Origin: Symsagittifera roscoffensis
Taxonomy: Eukaryota > Xenacoelomorpha > Acoela > Convolutidae
Length of the DNA stretch: 64,000 bases
NCBI RefSeq assembly: GCF_963678635.1
Contig: NC_087068.1
Coordinates: forward strand, 38,401,649 to 38,465,648
Reading direction: 5' to 3'
Shown: positions 39,001 to 50,217 of the stretch, piece after piece
Numbering within the stretch: the first letter of the stretch is position 1
Layout: the number at the start of each line of letters is the position of its first letter
The notes under the pieces: model-generated
What the model saw: the letters and a program-made list of their open reading frames with translations, nothing else
Told to the model about the DNA's origin: nothing
The model's database searches: none
Position numbers and translations under genes: made by a program

Positions 39001-42000
39001 TCCAAAATGACAGTTTTATTATCCCCGATGAACGAAATAGCCACAGATAATTTTCTCTTCATGCCGCCTGATAGGTTCTTGGACATTTCGTCTGCTTTGT
39101 GAGGTAGATTTAAGTCACCTAGAAGTCTGACCGCCATTTTGCTGATGCTTGAGGAACTCTTGCCTCTCAGACTGCCGTAGAATTTGAGATGCTCCATCAC
39201 AGTCAACTTTCCAAACAGCACGTTGTATTGAGGACACATGCCTACACTTTGTCTTATAGTGTCCATGCTTTCACTGACATCGAGACCGTTTACAAACGCA
39301 GTTCCAGATGTAGAAGGAAACAGTCCAGTTAAAATCGACAAAGTTGTCGTCTTGCCAGCACCGTTGTGTCCTAAGAAGGAAGTGATCTGATTCTTGTAGA
39401 AGTTAAGCGACAGACCATTGACTGCTACTTTGTTTCCAGTCGAGTATATCTTCACTAAGTCTCGGATCTGAACTCCTACTTCGGCGCCTTCCGTTTCCGT
39501 TTCCAGATTCTCACCGGTCAACTTGAAACTCGGATCGAAAGAAATATTGTTGGATCCCTTTTGAGGACCTTCACTGCCGCACCAGAAAGACTTCTGGAAG
39601 CAAAAATACCATTTCTTTGGCACACCATATGCTCCAGGGTTAACTTGTTCTATGTACAAAGCCAGAAGTAGATAGATCACAGCATCGACGTACATCATGA
39701 AAATGACTTTTCCCATGCTGAAATCATCATCATAAACAGGACTGTCGCCTAAGTTGCTCCATTGCACCCCGGTACCCTGTTGTTCGAAGAAGGCAAAGTA
39801 AGTGCAAGCGAAACCAAACGCAACGTTAGAGGAAAGACATAAGAGGTATTTCGGACCATTTGAGTCAATTTGTTCGTCCCATGCGAGGTAAAGAACATAC
39901 GGAAGATACAGGACAAAAAAGACTATTCCTGCTACTGCTGAGGCGAGATTGGCTTTCGAGAAGAAAACAGAAATTAAAAAGCAGAACGTGATAGTTGGAA
40001 TGACGTAGGAAAAGAATAGAAATATGATGACAAAAATATTGCTTTTGGCCAAAACGTCTCCAAACTTGAGAATAAATGACAGAACAATACCGGCGACGAA
40101 AAGGATGATGAATGAAGTTATGAACCAAGATACCCAGTGGATTGTATTACCCAGCCCCATAACTTTCATCACTTCCTTAAGCCTCGTTTCTTTTTCGTAG
40201 ACGATGCCTTTTACAATCATGCCTACACTGAACAGCCAAGCAAGCGTCATGAACAGAGGAATAGTTCCCGAGATAGCATACAAGAACTCATCTTGTTTAT
40301 AACAGGGACTGGGAAACTGTTTAACCCATGTTCCTGTCTTCTTGTATGACGGCGAAGCCTGAAGGTCAATGATTGCTTTCTCGAGAAGGTCGGTCAGGTA
40401 TATTTGACCCGAAGTGATTGGCTTGATATCCATCACTGGGTTTCTTCGAGGGTTCGGGAACCAAACATCGTCAATAAGAATATCAGTGTCGTCAACTCGT
40501 CCATCTCTCATCCTGATTTTGTACTTCAGTAGCTTCGGAATTTCATCTGAAACTGGATCGTCTGTGTTTTGGAACACAAACCCCGCCCAGATTTTGTTGG
40601 AATCCAGCCTCACTGCAGCATGCTCTTCGAGTTCCTGCTCAGAGTCAAATCCGATGAATCTGTCTGTTGAAAAACACGAAGCCAGATCGTCAAAGTAATT
40701 TATCAGATCTAGTGTTGTGTTGAAAAAATCCTGCCAGGTGGTTACATTGGGGTCGTTCGAGAAAAATTGGTCTGCAGTCTCGTTTAGCTCAGCAAAATCA
40801 AAAAAAGTAGGAGCCAAGTCTACAATAAAAGTGAGCAGAGGTATATCGTTTGCATTCGGATCCTCAAAGTAGTCGTACAGCTGTTGAAAAAACTCGTCGC
40901 GAGTGTCGTTAATCATGTCCAAGGCTTCGAAGACGTTTGCCACTTCCTCGAACGTTTTGTTAACTTGTTTAATAATTCGAATGGCAGCTGGAGTTTTTGG
41001 CGTGAACAGAAGTTCTCCAATAATTATAGGTTTGACATAATTCCAAATATTGCTAAGGACAATATTGGCTTGAAACTGTTCAAAGACATCATTGCAGTGA
41101 TCGGAAATTTCGTCGTCGCGCTCGAACTCTTTTGGTTCAAGTTCCAGACCTAATTCCTCGGCTTGCTGTTCCACTTCATCGGCAGAACCAACTCCGTCGA
41201 CCTCCAGAGCAAGAACTGAATCTAGTCCACACACAAATTGAGCTGAAACAGTAGTTCAAATTCATGTCTCCGAGATAATACAAGCTAGTGTACAGTAAAC
41301 TGTAAGTTTTGATTTCATGCCAAAACAACATGTTTCTTTACATTTAAACCATCAAACTAAATGACTCATTTTGGCGCTGTATCTTTTTGGAGATGTAAGA
41401 AACTATGGGCCGGCCTGTCTGTAATTTTTCCTCGCAATAATAGCTAATTAAAATAGTTTGTAGAGAGCGTGGAACAGCATTAGGCACCACAATGGAACAA
41501 ATTTAGTGCACAGAGGCGAAGATGCACTTCGCAAACACAAGCGAAAAAAAGGGCCAAAAGTAGCCCTAAATGGATCAAAAGTGAAAAAAGAAAAGAAAAA
41601 GTGTAAGTTTTTCAATTGTGCTATATACCGAACTCGAACCCCCTGAAGCTGGATGTACCTTTTGATTTTATTTTAGAAACTTTCTGATGCGAAAGCAAAT
41701 GCGTATTTTTCAAAATGTGTCAAAATGTCAAAACATGGACTGTTACCAAGTAAATAATTGATTTCTACCAGAAGAACGGGTAAACACGATTTTCCAAGAA
41801 AAAATAAAACAACTCAATTGGTTAAGTTCTCTATTTCAGAATTGGCACGGTCGTTTTGGGAAATTGAGCAAAAAGCAAAAATGGGTCAAACGGTCGAATA
41901 GTTCCTAAATCCGATTTCCTTAACAAATTGTTGGAGCAAATTTTTTTTGTAGGGGATAGCCCTCCAAGTTGTTATCTCGACTAAACCCTTAATCTCAAAT

Positions 42001-45000
42001 TTGGCAGGGCTAGTTTTCAAAAAAGCAAATTATTTCCAAAGATGAACAAAACTTCAAAAAATGGACTTTTGCTAGATTTAGCAGTAAATTATTCTAGATT
42101 TGGTAGTAAACTATCGAGTAAAGTCAAAAAAATTTTCCGAAACGTTCAACATTTAAAAACATGGATTGTTTCATTGCTTTACTACAAAAACTAAGTCGCT
42201 ATGCAGAGAAAACTCCTAACATCTGTTTTATCGATTGAACATTTTATCTCAGATTTGGTAGGGAAGTTTTCGACAACGAAAATTGAACAAAATCTCCCGA
42301 AAACAATTTTTCTCAGTCCAAAACAAACTCTTAAAGAAACTTAGGGCATAACTACCTAGGGACAGAAAACCCATGATACATGTTTTTCGGACTTGAATCC
42401 GTAATCTCAGATTTGGAAGGGTAATTTTTAAGAAAGTTTTCAAAAATTTTCCACAAAACGTGCACAAATTTTAAGAACTGTTCCTTGTTTTCCACGCAAA
42501 ATCAGCTACCACAAACAATCATCAGACAGGGCTGAGTGATATATCACATTAAAGCCCTTTCAGTCGTAATTCAAACGATATTTAAAAATTTCAAAAAAGT
42601 TTTCAGTGTCGAGAAAAACCGGTTTGAAATTTTTGAATTTTGGTCTAACTTCGAGCTAGTTAGTAAGGTAGTTGGTAATTGCAATAGCTTAATTAAGCTT
42701 AATTTAAGCCGTAAAAGATTAGTTTTACTCAAGCAAAGGTAGTTTTTGGAGTTTTTTAGCGCAATTTTGGGAATCAAAAACTTGAAAATTCAAAAAATTT
42801 CCGCAAAAAATTTGTGAAATTATTTTATAACTTTTTTTTTCGTTTTTCTAGTCACTCTTCTTCAAAAACTGTTTGCAATTGACCTATTTTACTATGACTC
42901 AAATAAGCCTAAGCTCTATTAATTCGTTCAGATTTTTTTTATCACAGCATGCAGAAAAAAAAACGACACCAATTTGAGAAAACATTTTTTTGAAGACTGG
43001 TCGGAACATTCTGTGCTACTTGCACAGTAACCGGCTATCCTTGTTAGAAAATGAAAATATCCCAAAAAGTGGTTTAAAATTTCCCCACTGAAAAAAATAG
43101 ATAAAAAATCGAAAAAAAAAATTATAATTTAAAACCAAATCCCATACATTTTCATAATACGCTACGCTTGTGTAATATTTAGTTTCAAAATAGTTTCCGA
43201 CATACAATGTTCTAAGTCGGATTTACCAGAAGTCTGGATTCGAACACTTGTCCATCTAAAGGTCTTCTTATTGGAATTTCACTGCACAACCGCTGATTTT
43301 GTTGATATGTGAACAGTTTGATGTTAAATGATCTTAGGTTTGATGTTAATTGATTTCCAGTCATTTTTCACTCACTCACATTTCCACGGGAACTTCCCTT
43401 ATGAAATGCATTTAGTATTAAAAAAATTGAAGTAACCGGGAAAATGAAATTTATGCCATGTTTTATAATTCACACGAAGATGTCTGAAGCATTGGTAGAT
43501 CTATGGAGATCCCCGCAGTGACAGAAATGGATAAAAATCTATTATATAAAAAAAATCAACAGATTAACGTAAGTATAGAATCAATTCATCTACGAGCATT
43601 TTGTGAACGATAATCTTTTCTGTACAGATAGAATCCATTTTTTTCCACCAAAAATAAATGGATTTTGTTGCCAAAATAATCAACTTTTCTATTGTGTAAA
43701 ACCTGTCGATAATCTAATAAAATCTGCATATAGTCAGTATATAACCTTTATACAATAAATCTCTACATAATATGTAGACAATCTGTAGATAATCTGTATA
43801 AAATCTGTATCAAATTGATTATGCTGCCTAAAAGCTAAAGGGGTAGTAAAAATTCAATTTTGACCATTCAAAATTTAAATGAATGATTTTTTTTCAAAAA
43901 TTTTGCAACCAGGAAGAATTTTCCTCAGTTTTGTATTGGTTTGAACTCACTTGAGGAAAATTGGTTACGACAAACTACAAATTTCAAGAGATCCCACGAA
44001 GATTTTGCAATCTAGGAGTTTCCGCGGAAAGAAAAGTATTTTTGTGCAAAAATTCTTCAAATACCATTTAAATTATCAACCTGTTCAGCGCAATTTTGTG
44101 TTAAAAACTTCAATAAAAAATTAGAAAAATTAATGCAGAGCAAATTATTTTTTGCTGCAACTTATTTACACAATAAGGAATTAAATTTTTTTTCAGATCA
44201 AACATCAGTACAAAAATTTCAAAAAAAAGCCTACATTATAATTTTATTTCAATATACTTATTCTATCTGATTGGCGAGAATGTTGAGAAAATCAGTATAT
44301 AATCTGTATATAATATGTATATAGTCTGTATAAAATCTGTATATAACCAGCTTATATTCTGTAGATAATCTGTTTATTGTATGTATAAAGTTTGGTACAG
44401 AAAAAAAAAAGTTTTAGACTGTTTTGGCAATGATCATATAATTAATATATACAGTATAAAACTTTTGCAAAACAAAATCCATTATAATCGATTATTAAAA
44501 CTACATAATCGAAGTTTTACTAAATAAAAATTCAACATATCTGAAATCTGCATATTTTCTATAGATAATCGATTTTTATCCATTTTTGTCACTGCGGGTC
44601 ACCTGGAATAGATTATCAGCTAAGCAATTGAGTTTTAAAAAGCTGAAGTTGCTATTGCAGATTGCTCAATTAATTCGAGTAGCGCAATTAACAAAAGGAG
44701 GGCACGTTATGAACTCTCACATAAGTTAAGAAAAATTGCACAAAAATTCTAATCCGAAAAAAACTCAATTATGTGACTAATTCAGACTGACTTACACAAG
44801 TACTTGTTCAGTGCAGTGTTAGTCTCATCGCCGCCTGAAGTGAGATCACCCAATGACAGCAACTCCAAGAAGAACTCGTTCGTTTCGTCCAGAGACTGCA
44901 GGATTTTTGAGTCGTCCACTGCATAGTAGATATCCAACAACCTTTCAGCAAATTTTTCATCCTGAGTTATGTTCTCCAGTACAGCGGTCACTGGACTCAG

Positions 45001-46710
45001 AAGATTTCCAAGTTGGTCGTCATTCAGGGCACAAACTTCAGCCTCCACCTAGAAAATTCCGATGAGCTAATTTTGTCGATAAATTAGTCGACATTTGCAT
45101 AAATTGTCCTTGATAACAAAATGTGTTTGAATTTTTCGAATACATCCGCAATAAAATGTCGTAAAACAATAGCGGGTTTAGGGGGTAGGGCTTTTCGACC
45201 CGCTGACAACTCAAAGGGTCCCCTTTGGTACTACTTCACGCAAATACTATCCGTTGATACTATTCCTTTTCGGTTCAAAGTTTTCTAAAGGTGCATTTGG
45301 CGCCAATATATATGAGCTGAGAGCGCGCGCGCCAAAAAAAAACTAGATTTTTTGGTCAAAATCTTCCACAAGTGTCAAAAACGGTACTTTATACCATTTT
45401 GCAAAAATTTGCTTGTGCAAAAACTGCTATTTATAAAGTTTTTTAAATCGCTAAGCCAATTTGATCGACCTAAAAAGTAAAAAAAAAATCAAACTCCCCT
45501 AGATCCGTGCCTTAATTAAAACATAATTAAATTGAAGAACCCGCGTAAGTATCTGACGGTTCCTCAAAACCACTTTTGAGCGGATTTTTGGGAAGTTAAA
45601 CAGAAACATGCACGAAGCAGTAAGAAAAGTATCATACCTGAGTTCGATTGGCATCCCTGGGAAGTTTGATGTAAGTGGGGAACTGGCCATTTCCATTGTC
45701 GTAGCACAGAAACGTTTCATCACCTGCAGCCGCATCAACCAGAGTCTCGGCTAGATTGACAGCTGTCTCAGTTGTCAGGAAACCACCGAGGTCGAAACGA
45801 GAGCCCTCTAAGGCATCTCGCGTTTCGGGACTGAGTCCGTCCACAGCGGAGACGTTGAAGAACCCTCCCGGGAGAAGGAGCGGTTCAATCCCGTCGTCTA
45901 TAAGCCATTGTACGTTGTCCTAAAATTTTAAAACCTATGAAAAGGCGACAATTGTTCTTTGTTGTATTCTCCAGGGGCGGGTTTAAGGGCAAAAATGGGT
46001 GGGTGGGACTTCAACTTCAATTTTACTTTATTTTAGGACAAATTTGTCGGTAGGATCACAAAATTATTAACGTCAATTGGTTCCTTAAATGATCTACTTA
46101 GCGGCACTTGCTTCAGAATTATCAATTTTGTGCCATCCTCTTACAATTTCTGAAGCACACCAAGGTGTTTACAATGAAAAGAATTTTGTAATTTATTCAT
46201 TTTTATATGGGTGCGTCACCTAGAAAATCAATGAAAATAAAATTCGACTAGCAGTTTGTAGAAAAATGGACGTTTCTCGTACTAACAATTAAGGGATTCA
46301 AATGCCATATAGCGAGCTATTAGTTGTCTTTTTTTCAAAAACTTTCATCTAACCACAAATCTTTCGTCTGAAAAGAGTGTCGAGAAGGAATTCACTAGAT
46401 CATCCAGGGGCGGACTGTCATCCAGAGACTCCGGAGGTGTTTTGAAGCATCGGTTCTCCACGGTGCAAATTAGGGATTCCAGAAACGGTAGAAGCCCCGC
46501 TGAGGGTAACGCTTTTGGCTGAAGGTGACATGCACTTTTGTTCACAGCTGGTCTTACGTGCCGAACCGAGACGATAACCATAAAAAGAACCAATGGCCAG
46601 ACAACTTCCAGAATCAGAAACCCCCACCCACGGCGTTTCAAGGTCAAGTTCTTCCATAATAATGTCTGCAACTGCTTCCAGAAAAGACTCTTTTTCTTGA
46701 ATTTCTTCAT
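32760..46710 (-). CDS. Full-size ABCA-subfamily ABC transporter
   Basis: Eight exons (46354-46710, 45638-45919, 44796-45048, 35851-41242, 35278-35530, 34123-34296, 33531-33803, 32760-33014) join in consistent phase into about 2412 aa, near the 2150-2450 aa of ABCA1/2/4/7-class proteins. The layout is TM1 (about aa 27-47), a large luminal loop, five or six further helices, NBD1 with Walker [10 protein letters not shown] (aa 922), signature [10 protein letters not shown] (about 1021) and LDEPTAGVD (about 1044), then a linker, TM7, a Cys-rich second loop, TMD2, and NBD2 with GVNGAGKTS (about 1960), [10 protein letters not shown] (about 2059), LDEPTSGMD (about 2082) and switch His in TSHSM. All ATP-site residues are intact. 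The family exports or flips lipids, powered by ATP, at plasma or vesicle membranes. The exact paralogue and cargo cannot be assigned. Confidence 0.94.
33015..33530 (-). other. ABCA intron 7 with a hairpin repeat
   Basis: It holds the inverted repeat at 33269-33398. Splice sites are CAC|GTGAGC and ATTAG|GTC. Confidence 0.55.
33269..33398. mobile_element. Fold-back MITE (hairpin, partner copy at 42487)
   Basis: The left arm TTTCCACGCAAAATCAGG..CACAAAAAATCATCGGAATG is the inverse of the right arm CATTCCGATGATTATTTGTG..CCTGATTTTGAGTGGAAA. The roughly 40-bp loop holds TTTAATATGATACATCACTC. Half of the same element recurs at about 42487-42555. Confidence 0.7.
33531..33803 (-). CDS. ABCA exon 7
   Basis: The acceptor TTTCTAAG precedes [12 protein letters not shown], which completes the conserved TTLDQ-VF.NFA end of NBD2. 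A basic segment ([14 protein letters not shown]) and a Ser-rich stretch follow. The donor is CAC|GTGAGC. Confidence 0.75.
34123..34296 (-). CDS. ABCA exon 6, end of NBD2
   Basis: It starts [18 protein letters not shown] and ends [12 protein letters not shown] at CAG|GTCTTG. Reading on through the donor gives [13 protein letters not shown] and a stop, a possible alternative end. Confidence 0.85.
34297..35277 (-). other. ABCA intron 5
   Basis: 981 bp; CAG|GTGAAA donor and TTTGTAG acceptor. Frames inside it have no similarity to the transporter. Confidence 0.7.
35278..35530 (-). CDS. ABCA exon 5, NBD2 H-loop region
   Basis: It follows exon 4 to give [12 protein letters not shown], then [20 protein letters not shown], the switch region conserved in ABCA NBD2, and GDGYVVHVK. 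Confidence 0.92.
35851..41242 (-). CDS. ABCA exon 4, giant 5.4-kb exon
   Basis: It encodes about aa 298-2095: most of the first luminal loop, TM2-6, NBD1, the linker, all of TMD2 and most of NBD2. The acceptor GTTTCAG at the start completes a Ser codon. The end, CGCAG|GTAAAT, lies just after the DPKA segment of Walker B. Vertebrate ABCA genes divide this stretch among dozens of exons. Confidence 0.94.
41509..41662 (-). repeat. tRNA-derived SINE copy
   Basis: It begins (in + orientation) with tail CACAGAGGCGAAG and matches 53034-53170 along its body (GATGCASTTC..AAACAYAAGC..GGYMAAWGGTAGCYCTAA). It ends in a worn tRNA-like head with GGGTTCGAGTTCGG on the minus strand. Confidence 0.5.
41820..42480. 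repeat. Degenerate repeat block, TCAGATTTGG.AGGG family
   Basis: About three units of roughly 170-210 bp, each with AATCTCARATTTGGxAGGG and GTTTTCRA. The same motif is repeated at 54180-55260, outside this gene. Confidence 0.5.
42487..42555. mobile_element. Half copy of the fold-back MITE at 33269
   Basis: It has TTTTCCACGCAAAATCAG, then CAC..ACAATCATC and the loop sequence in inverted orientation (GAGTGATATATCACATTAAA). The second arm is missing. Confidence 0.6.
43225..43312 (-). repeat. tRNA-like SINE head
   Basis: The minus strand reads AGCGGTTGTGCAGTGAA ... GTGTTCGAATCCAG, with A-box-like and clear B-box sequences in tRNA spacing. Confidence 0.45.
43512..44598. mobile_element. 1.1-kb TIR element B with ATAATCTGTATA-type repeats
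   Basis: Ends CCCGCAGTGACAGAAATGG (43512-43530) and CCATTTTTGTCACTGCGGG (44580-44598) are inverted, matching on inward as ATAAAAATC. Two interior clusters (about 43720-43815 and 44290-44395) repeat AATCTGTATATAATCTGTAGAT-like units of about 10-12 bp. No ORF. Termini match element A except C/G at one position and a few changes. It is inserted in ABCA intron 3. Confidence 0.75.
44796..45048 (-). CDS. ABCA exon 3, first luminal loop
   Basis: It starts [20 protein letters not shown] and ends one base into a Ser codon before GTAAGT, joining exon 4 as [13 protein letters not shown]. The acceptor is TTTTCTAG. Confidence 0.85.
45049..45637 (-). other. ABCA intron 2 containing a MITE copy
   Basis: CAG|GTATGA donor. 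The copy of the GGGGCGGAT family spans most of it. Confidence 0.6.
45170..45517. mobile_element. MITE-like element, GGGGCGGAT-end family (copy 4)
   Basis: Internal landmarks of the family are CGCTGACAACTCAAAGGGTCCCC, TTTGGCGCCAATATAT and GGTCAAAATCTTCC. The right end CTAGATCCGTGCCTTAATTAA resembles copy 1. The left end is degraded. Confidence 0.5.
45638..45919 (-). CDS. ABCA exon 2, first luminal loop
   Basis: It begins [20 protein letters not shown] and ends RDANRTQ at CAG|GTATGA; both ends are in phase 0. Confidence 0.85.
45920..46353 (-). other. ABCA intron 1
   Basis: It includes a short GGGGCGG fragment at about 45973 (CAGGGGCGGGTTTAAG), probably another eroded MITE end. Donor GTTAGA, acceptor AATTTTAG. 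Confidence 0.6.
46354..46710 (-). CDS. ABCA exon 1, N-terminus and TM1
   Basis: The ATG at 46708-46710 opens [20 protein letters not shown], the basic N-terminus with LLWKN seen at the start of ABCA proteins, then the first membrane segment ([18 protein letters not shown]) and the beginning of the luminal loop. An in-frame start further upstream is not supported. Confidence 0.9.
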
Positions 46711-49210
46711 TTAAAAATGAAGTGCAGTAAAGTTTGTTTTGATATATGTGTCTGACCTCTGAGAATTTCGACGCAAATACACAGAAGCAAAAATAATTTG
46801 TTTTTAAAACCAAACAAAAGTTACAGACTATTATTTTATACAATTTACGAATGCCAAGCCAAACAGAGTAAGCAAACTAAACACATATAAGCTCTCTGCT
46901 AATATTTATACCAAATTATTTTTGTTAAACAGAAATATTGATGCCAAATACGTGAACAAAACGCCACTAACATTAGGCTTAAAAATTTTGTGAAGCGAGG
47001 AACACAATTTAAATACAGTGGTGAATTAAATGCGCACACGGTTTTTATAAGCGCGCAGTTTCTCGTTTCTCCGCCGGTTCAGCTGAAACTATTCGTCTAT
47101 TTTGTACAAAAGGCCACAGGTAAATATTTGATGTAACTTAGCTTCTCATTTAGTAGTGGTTCGTTTGAAAGCTACAGAGAGATATTTTATTCAGATTTAG
47201 AGACCATGCGCAAACACAATGCTGAAACTCTAAAAATAGAGTTGAAGTAATAGCTGAAAAAATTACACCATTTTCTTGTTTTCCTTATTTGCTTAAGCTT
47301 TGCGGCTCACCGATCACCGAAATAGCAAACACACCAAGATTAAATTACCACAAATAGGCTACAATATTCCAACAACAGCCTCTTTATTAAGAAAAATTCT
47401 AAGAAAAACATTTAAAAAAACTTATTTTGCCCCCATCTATAGAGAGCAATGTTAAAGAATACAGATTGGATACCTGAAACAAAGAAAGAATTAGAGCCGA
47501 AACTTTCAGATTATAAGCAATACTGAAGCGACCTAACAACTGAATGCAAAAATCAAAACGGATCACTAAACTGAATATTAAAAATTAACAAGGAGAACCG
47601 GTTGTTGCGCAGGTAGCAAAGAATGTTTCGGCAACAATGACTTAAATGAAAAAAAAAGTCACAGAAGTGACGAGGAGCTTCGATTTACGCGCGATACACA
47701 CAAAGCACGACAAAATGCCCGAGAAAAAATGGGGCTAAAGACGCTATGTCGAAAAAATTTATTTTGAAAAAATAACGAAAAAACATCATTTCATTGTCTT
47801 TAATAAAGCTCAAATTAAAAAAAAAATAACAAATTGCGACAAATTAAAATTCAATTAGCATCCAAGCAAAGCTTGCGAAGTGGTACAATAACGAAAATTA
47901 TTGAGCAGACACCACCCGTCGAGTTGAAAAAAATTGATTTTTAGCTTCAAAACTCAAAATTTGTTTTTGAGTCCTATATGTTCGAAACATTTAGATGAGG
48001 AACTTCTCTTCACATCAAGCGAAGCTTATGAAGCTTCTAAACCTGTTTAAAATAATACAAAAAAAATAGGAAAACAAGAGTATACAAAAACGAAAAAAAG
48101 TGAAATTATACTGAAGTCAGCTGATGAATTAGATGAATTAAATCTGAGGTTGATTAAATCATTCAAGAGCAGCTAAATTGAGTAGAAAAATGCGGAATTA
48201 AAAACACTCATCCTTACTAAAACGTAAAAATTGCCGTATACTTAAATTGAACAACGTATTCAATTTAAGTAATGGTCTTCAAATTTTGGTCTGAAATTGG
48301 GAAAAATCAGACCAATTTTCTCAACAGACAGTTTTTAAAATTTCGTTTGAACCTCAATTCACGACTGAAAGATCTTTAAAATCAATCTATGAGCTTCCTT
48401 TGACGTAGTCAAAATGGGGCACAAAAATCAAAGGCATAATTCCCTCACTTCCCTTCGTAAGTCGAAACAAAAATGAAAAAAGCGCTTGCTATTCCAGTAT
48501 CGCAGATTGCACCGACAAAAATATTGAAGAAGTCAATCGATTCAGAGAAAATTCAAGTTAACTAATTATCCATGCAGAAGACAATTGCTTGTTGTACCGA
48601 ACATTTCACGAAATAACAGGTGTTTTTCTGGCCAATTTTAACACCTCAAAGAAAACTCCTAGGATGTCAATTGCGGTACTGTTCTCCTACCCCGAAACAC
48701 AATTTTTTTTTTCGATTTAAGAAAATTTGATTTTCAATTTTTTGCCTACATTAGGACAGAATAAAATTTTTTTGCTGAAAAACATACTAAGTAAGAAAAT
48801 TGACTTTTGAACTATTATCGGAATAAAAATTCCGAAGAGATTGCAAAACGACGCAACATGCAGCTGCTAAACCGACAAAATGCAAATTGCAACCCTTTTA
48901 GTTGAATGAAATGAAAAATTGAAAAAATGACGTTTTACAAATCGAAGTTGGTAAAATATAATCAACATGAAAAAAATTCGAAAAGAGTGAGTACCTAAAA
49001 CGCAGACATGCTCAAAAAAATTTTTATTGTCAAAAGGACAGATTTTAGAAAACGAATCAATGATTCTGTTATACAAGTTATTTACGAGGAAAAGCCAAAG
49101 CTCCGATTTGCTAAAGCATGCTAACCTCACCGAAAACAATTGTCTGAAAAAAAAACAAATAAAACACCGAGCAAAAAAGTTTCTTTCAATCAAATTCGAA
49201 CGAAAACTAT
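46711..49210. other. Intergenic DNA upstream of ABCA
   Basis: The ABCA promoter and 5' UTR are expected in the left part. No motif is distinctive enough to call, and no gene is recognised. Confidence 0.5.
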
Positions 49211-50217
49211 TAGACAAAGGCGAAGCTGAGTTTCGTACCATTTGCGTTACAAAACAAGGAAAACACTAAGTCGAAAAAAAATCGAAAATGTCGAAAAAAC
49301 TAAAACTGTAAGACTGAATAATGCTAGTTTTGAAACAAAAACATTTCCGGACAATATAATCCGAAACCAGCATCAGAATAAAATTTTCCAAGGGGTAACC
49401 TTACTTTAGTCGAAAATACCTTTGCAGAAACCCGTTTAACCAGAAAAACTCAACAAGACTAAAGATTTATAAAAAATTCATTAGTTCCCCCTCGCCCTCA
49501 AAACACACACTTACAAAAAATTTATTCGCTCTTCAAAAAAACAACATGAGGTCACCACGCCGATAGAATGTAGGCCGAAATCTATTGAGCGTGGAAAAAA
49601 GAAAATAAACAAAAAGAAATTGGAAAAAATCAAAAAAGTGTAGGAATAATGAAAAGTTATTAAAAGAACAAAACATTCCTGGAGCAAGTTAACTGCACAA
49701 GAAACTTGACAAATAGCTTTCAAAAATGTTAAAAAGAATCCGAACCTTTCTGCGGGACCTAAGTAGACAAAAATTAGCGACACGAAAGTCTAAAATAGTC
49801 GAACAATGTAAATTTCCACAAAAAAACAGGTCCCGACTTGTATCTAACTTGAATCTAACCAAGTGCACAGAACACTCCTTGAATTTATACAGAAAATAAC
49901 TTCCGAAAATTTTAAATAAATAACAAGAAAAGAATAGCAAAAAAAAGTGTAAGGACTAATTGGAACTCAATTTCTTGCCCAAAATCAAAATTGAGTAAAA
50001 AAAATTTGTGTTTGAGTAAGAAATTCCAAATTTTAGGCAAATTTGGTACTGCTGAAACTAAGCCGACAAAAAACGTCGACAATCAGAAATCTGACAAAGA
50101 TTTTTTTTGCGCGGATATTTTTTTGCGCTCACGAAAAAACAGGTCCTGGCTGGATTCGAACAATTGACCTTTGTCTTTATAGACATGTGCGTTACCTCTT
50201 CGCCACATGTGCCAATC
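49211..50217 (-). repeat. SINE-related sequence with a tRNA-like head
   Basis: The clearest piece is 50143-50217. The minus strand reads GGCACATGTGGCGAAGAGG (A box), a TGTC..GACA anticodon-like stem and TTGTTCGAATCCAGCC (B box), followed by GGACCTG. A tail-like AAAGGCGAAGCTGAGTTTCG lies at about 49215, so the interval may be two nested or adjacent copies. Confidence 0.45.

Larger units (their letters stand above)
41243..44795 (-). other. ABCA intron 3, repeat-rich
   Basis: A 3.55-kb intron containing a SINE copy (41509-41662), a degenerate tandem repeat (about 41820-42480), half of a hairpin MITE (42487), another SINE head (43225-43312) and TIR element B (43512-44598). No exon is recognised inside. 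Confidence 0.7.

Noticed and set aside
49027-49269. Plus-strand frame of 80 codons and the opposing 124-codon frame
   Set aside because: Lys- and Phe-rich composition of AT-rich DNA; the frame ends in a SINE-like tail and has no start context or domain.
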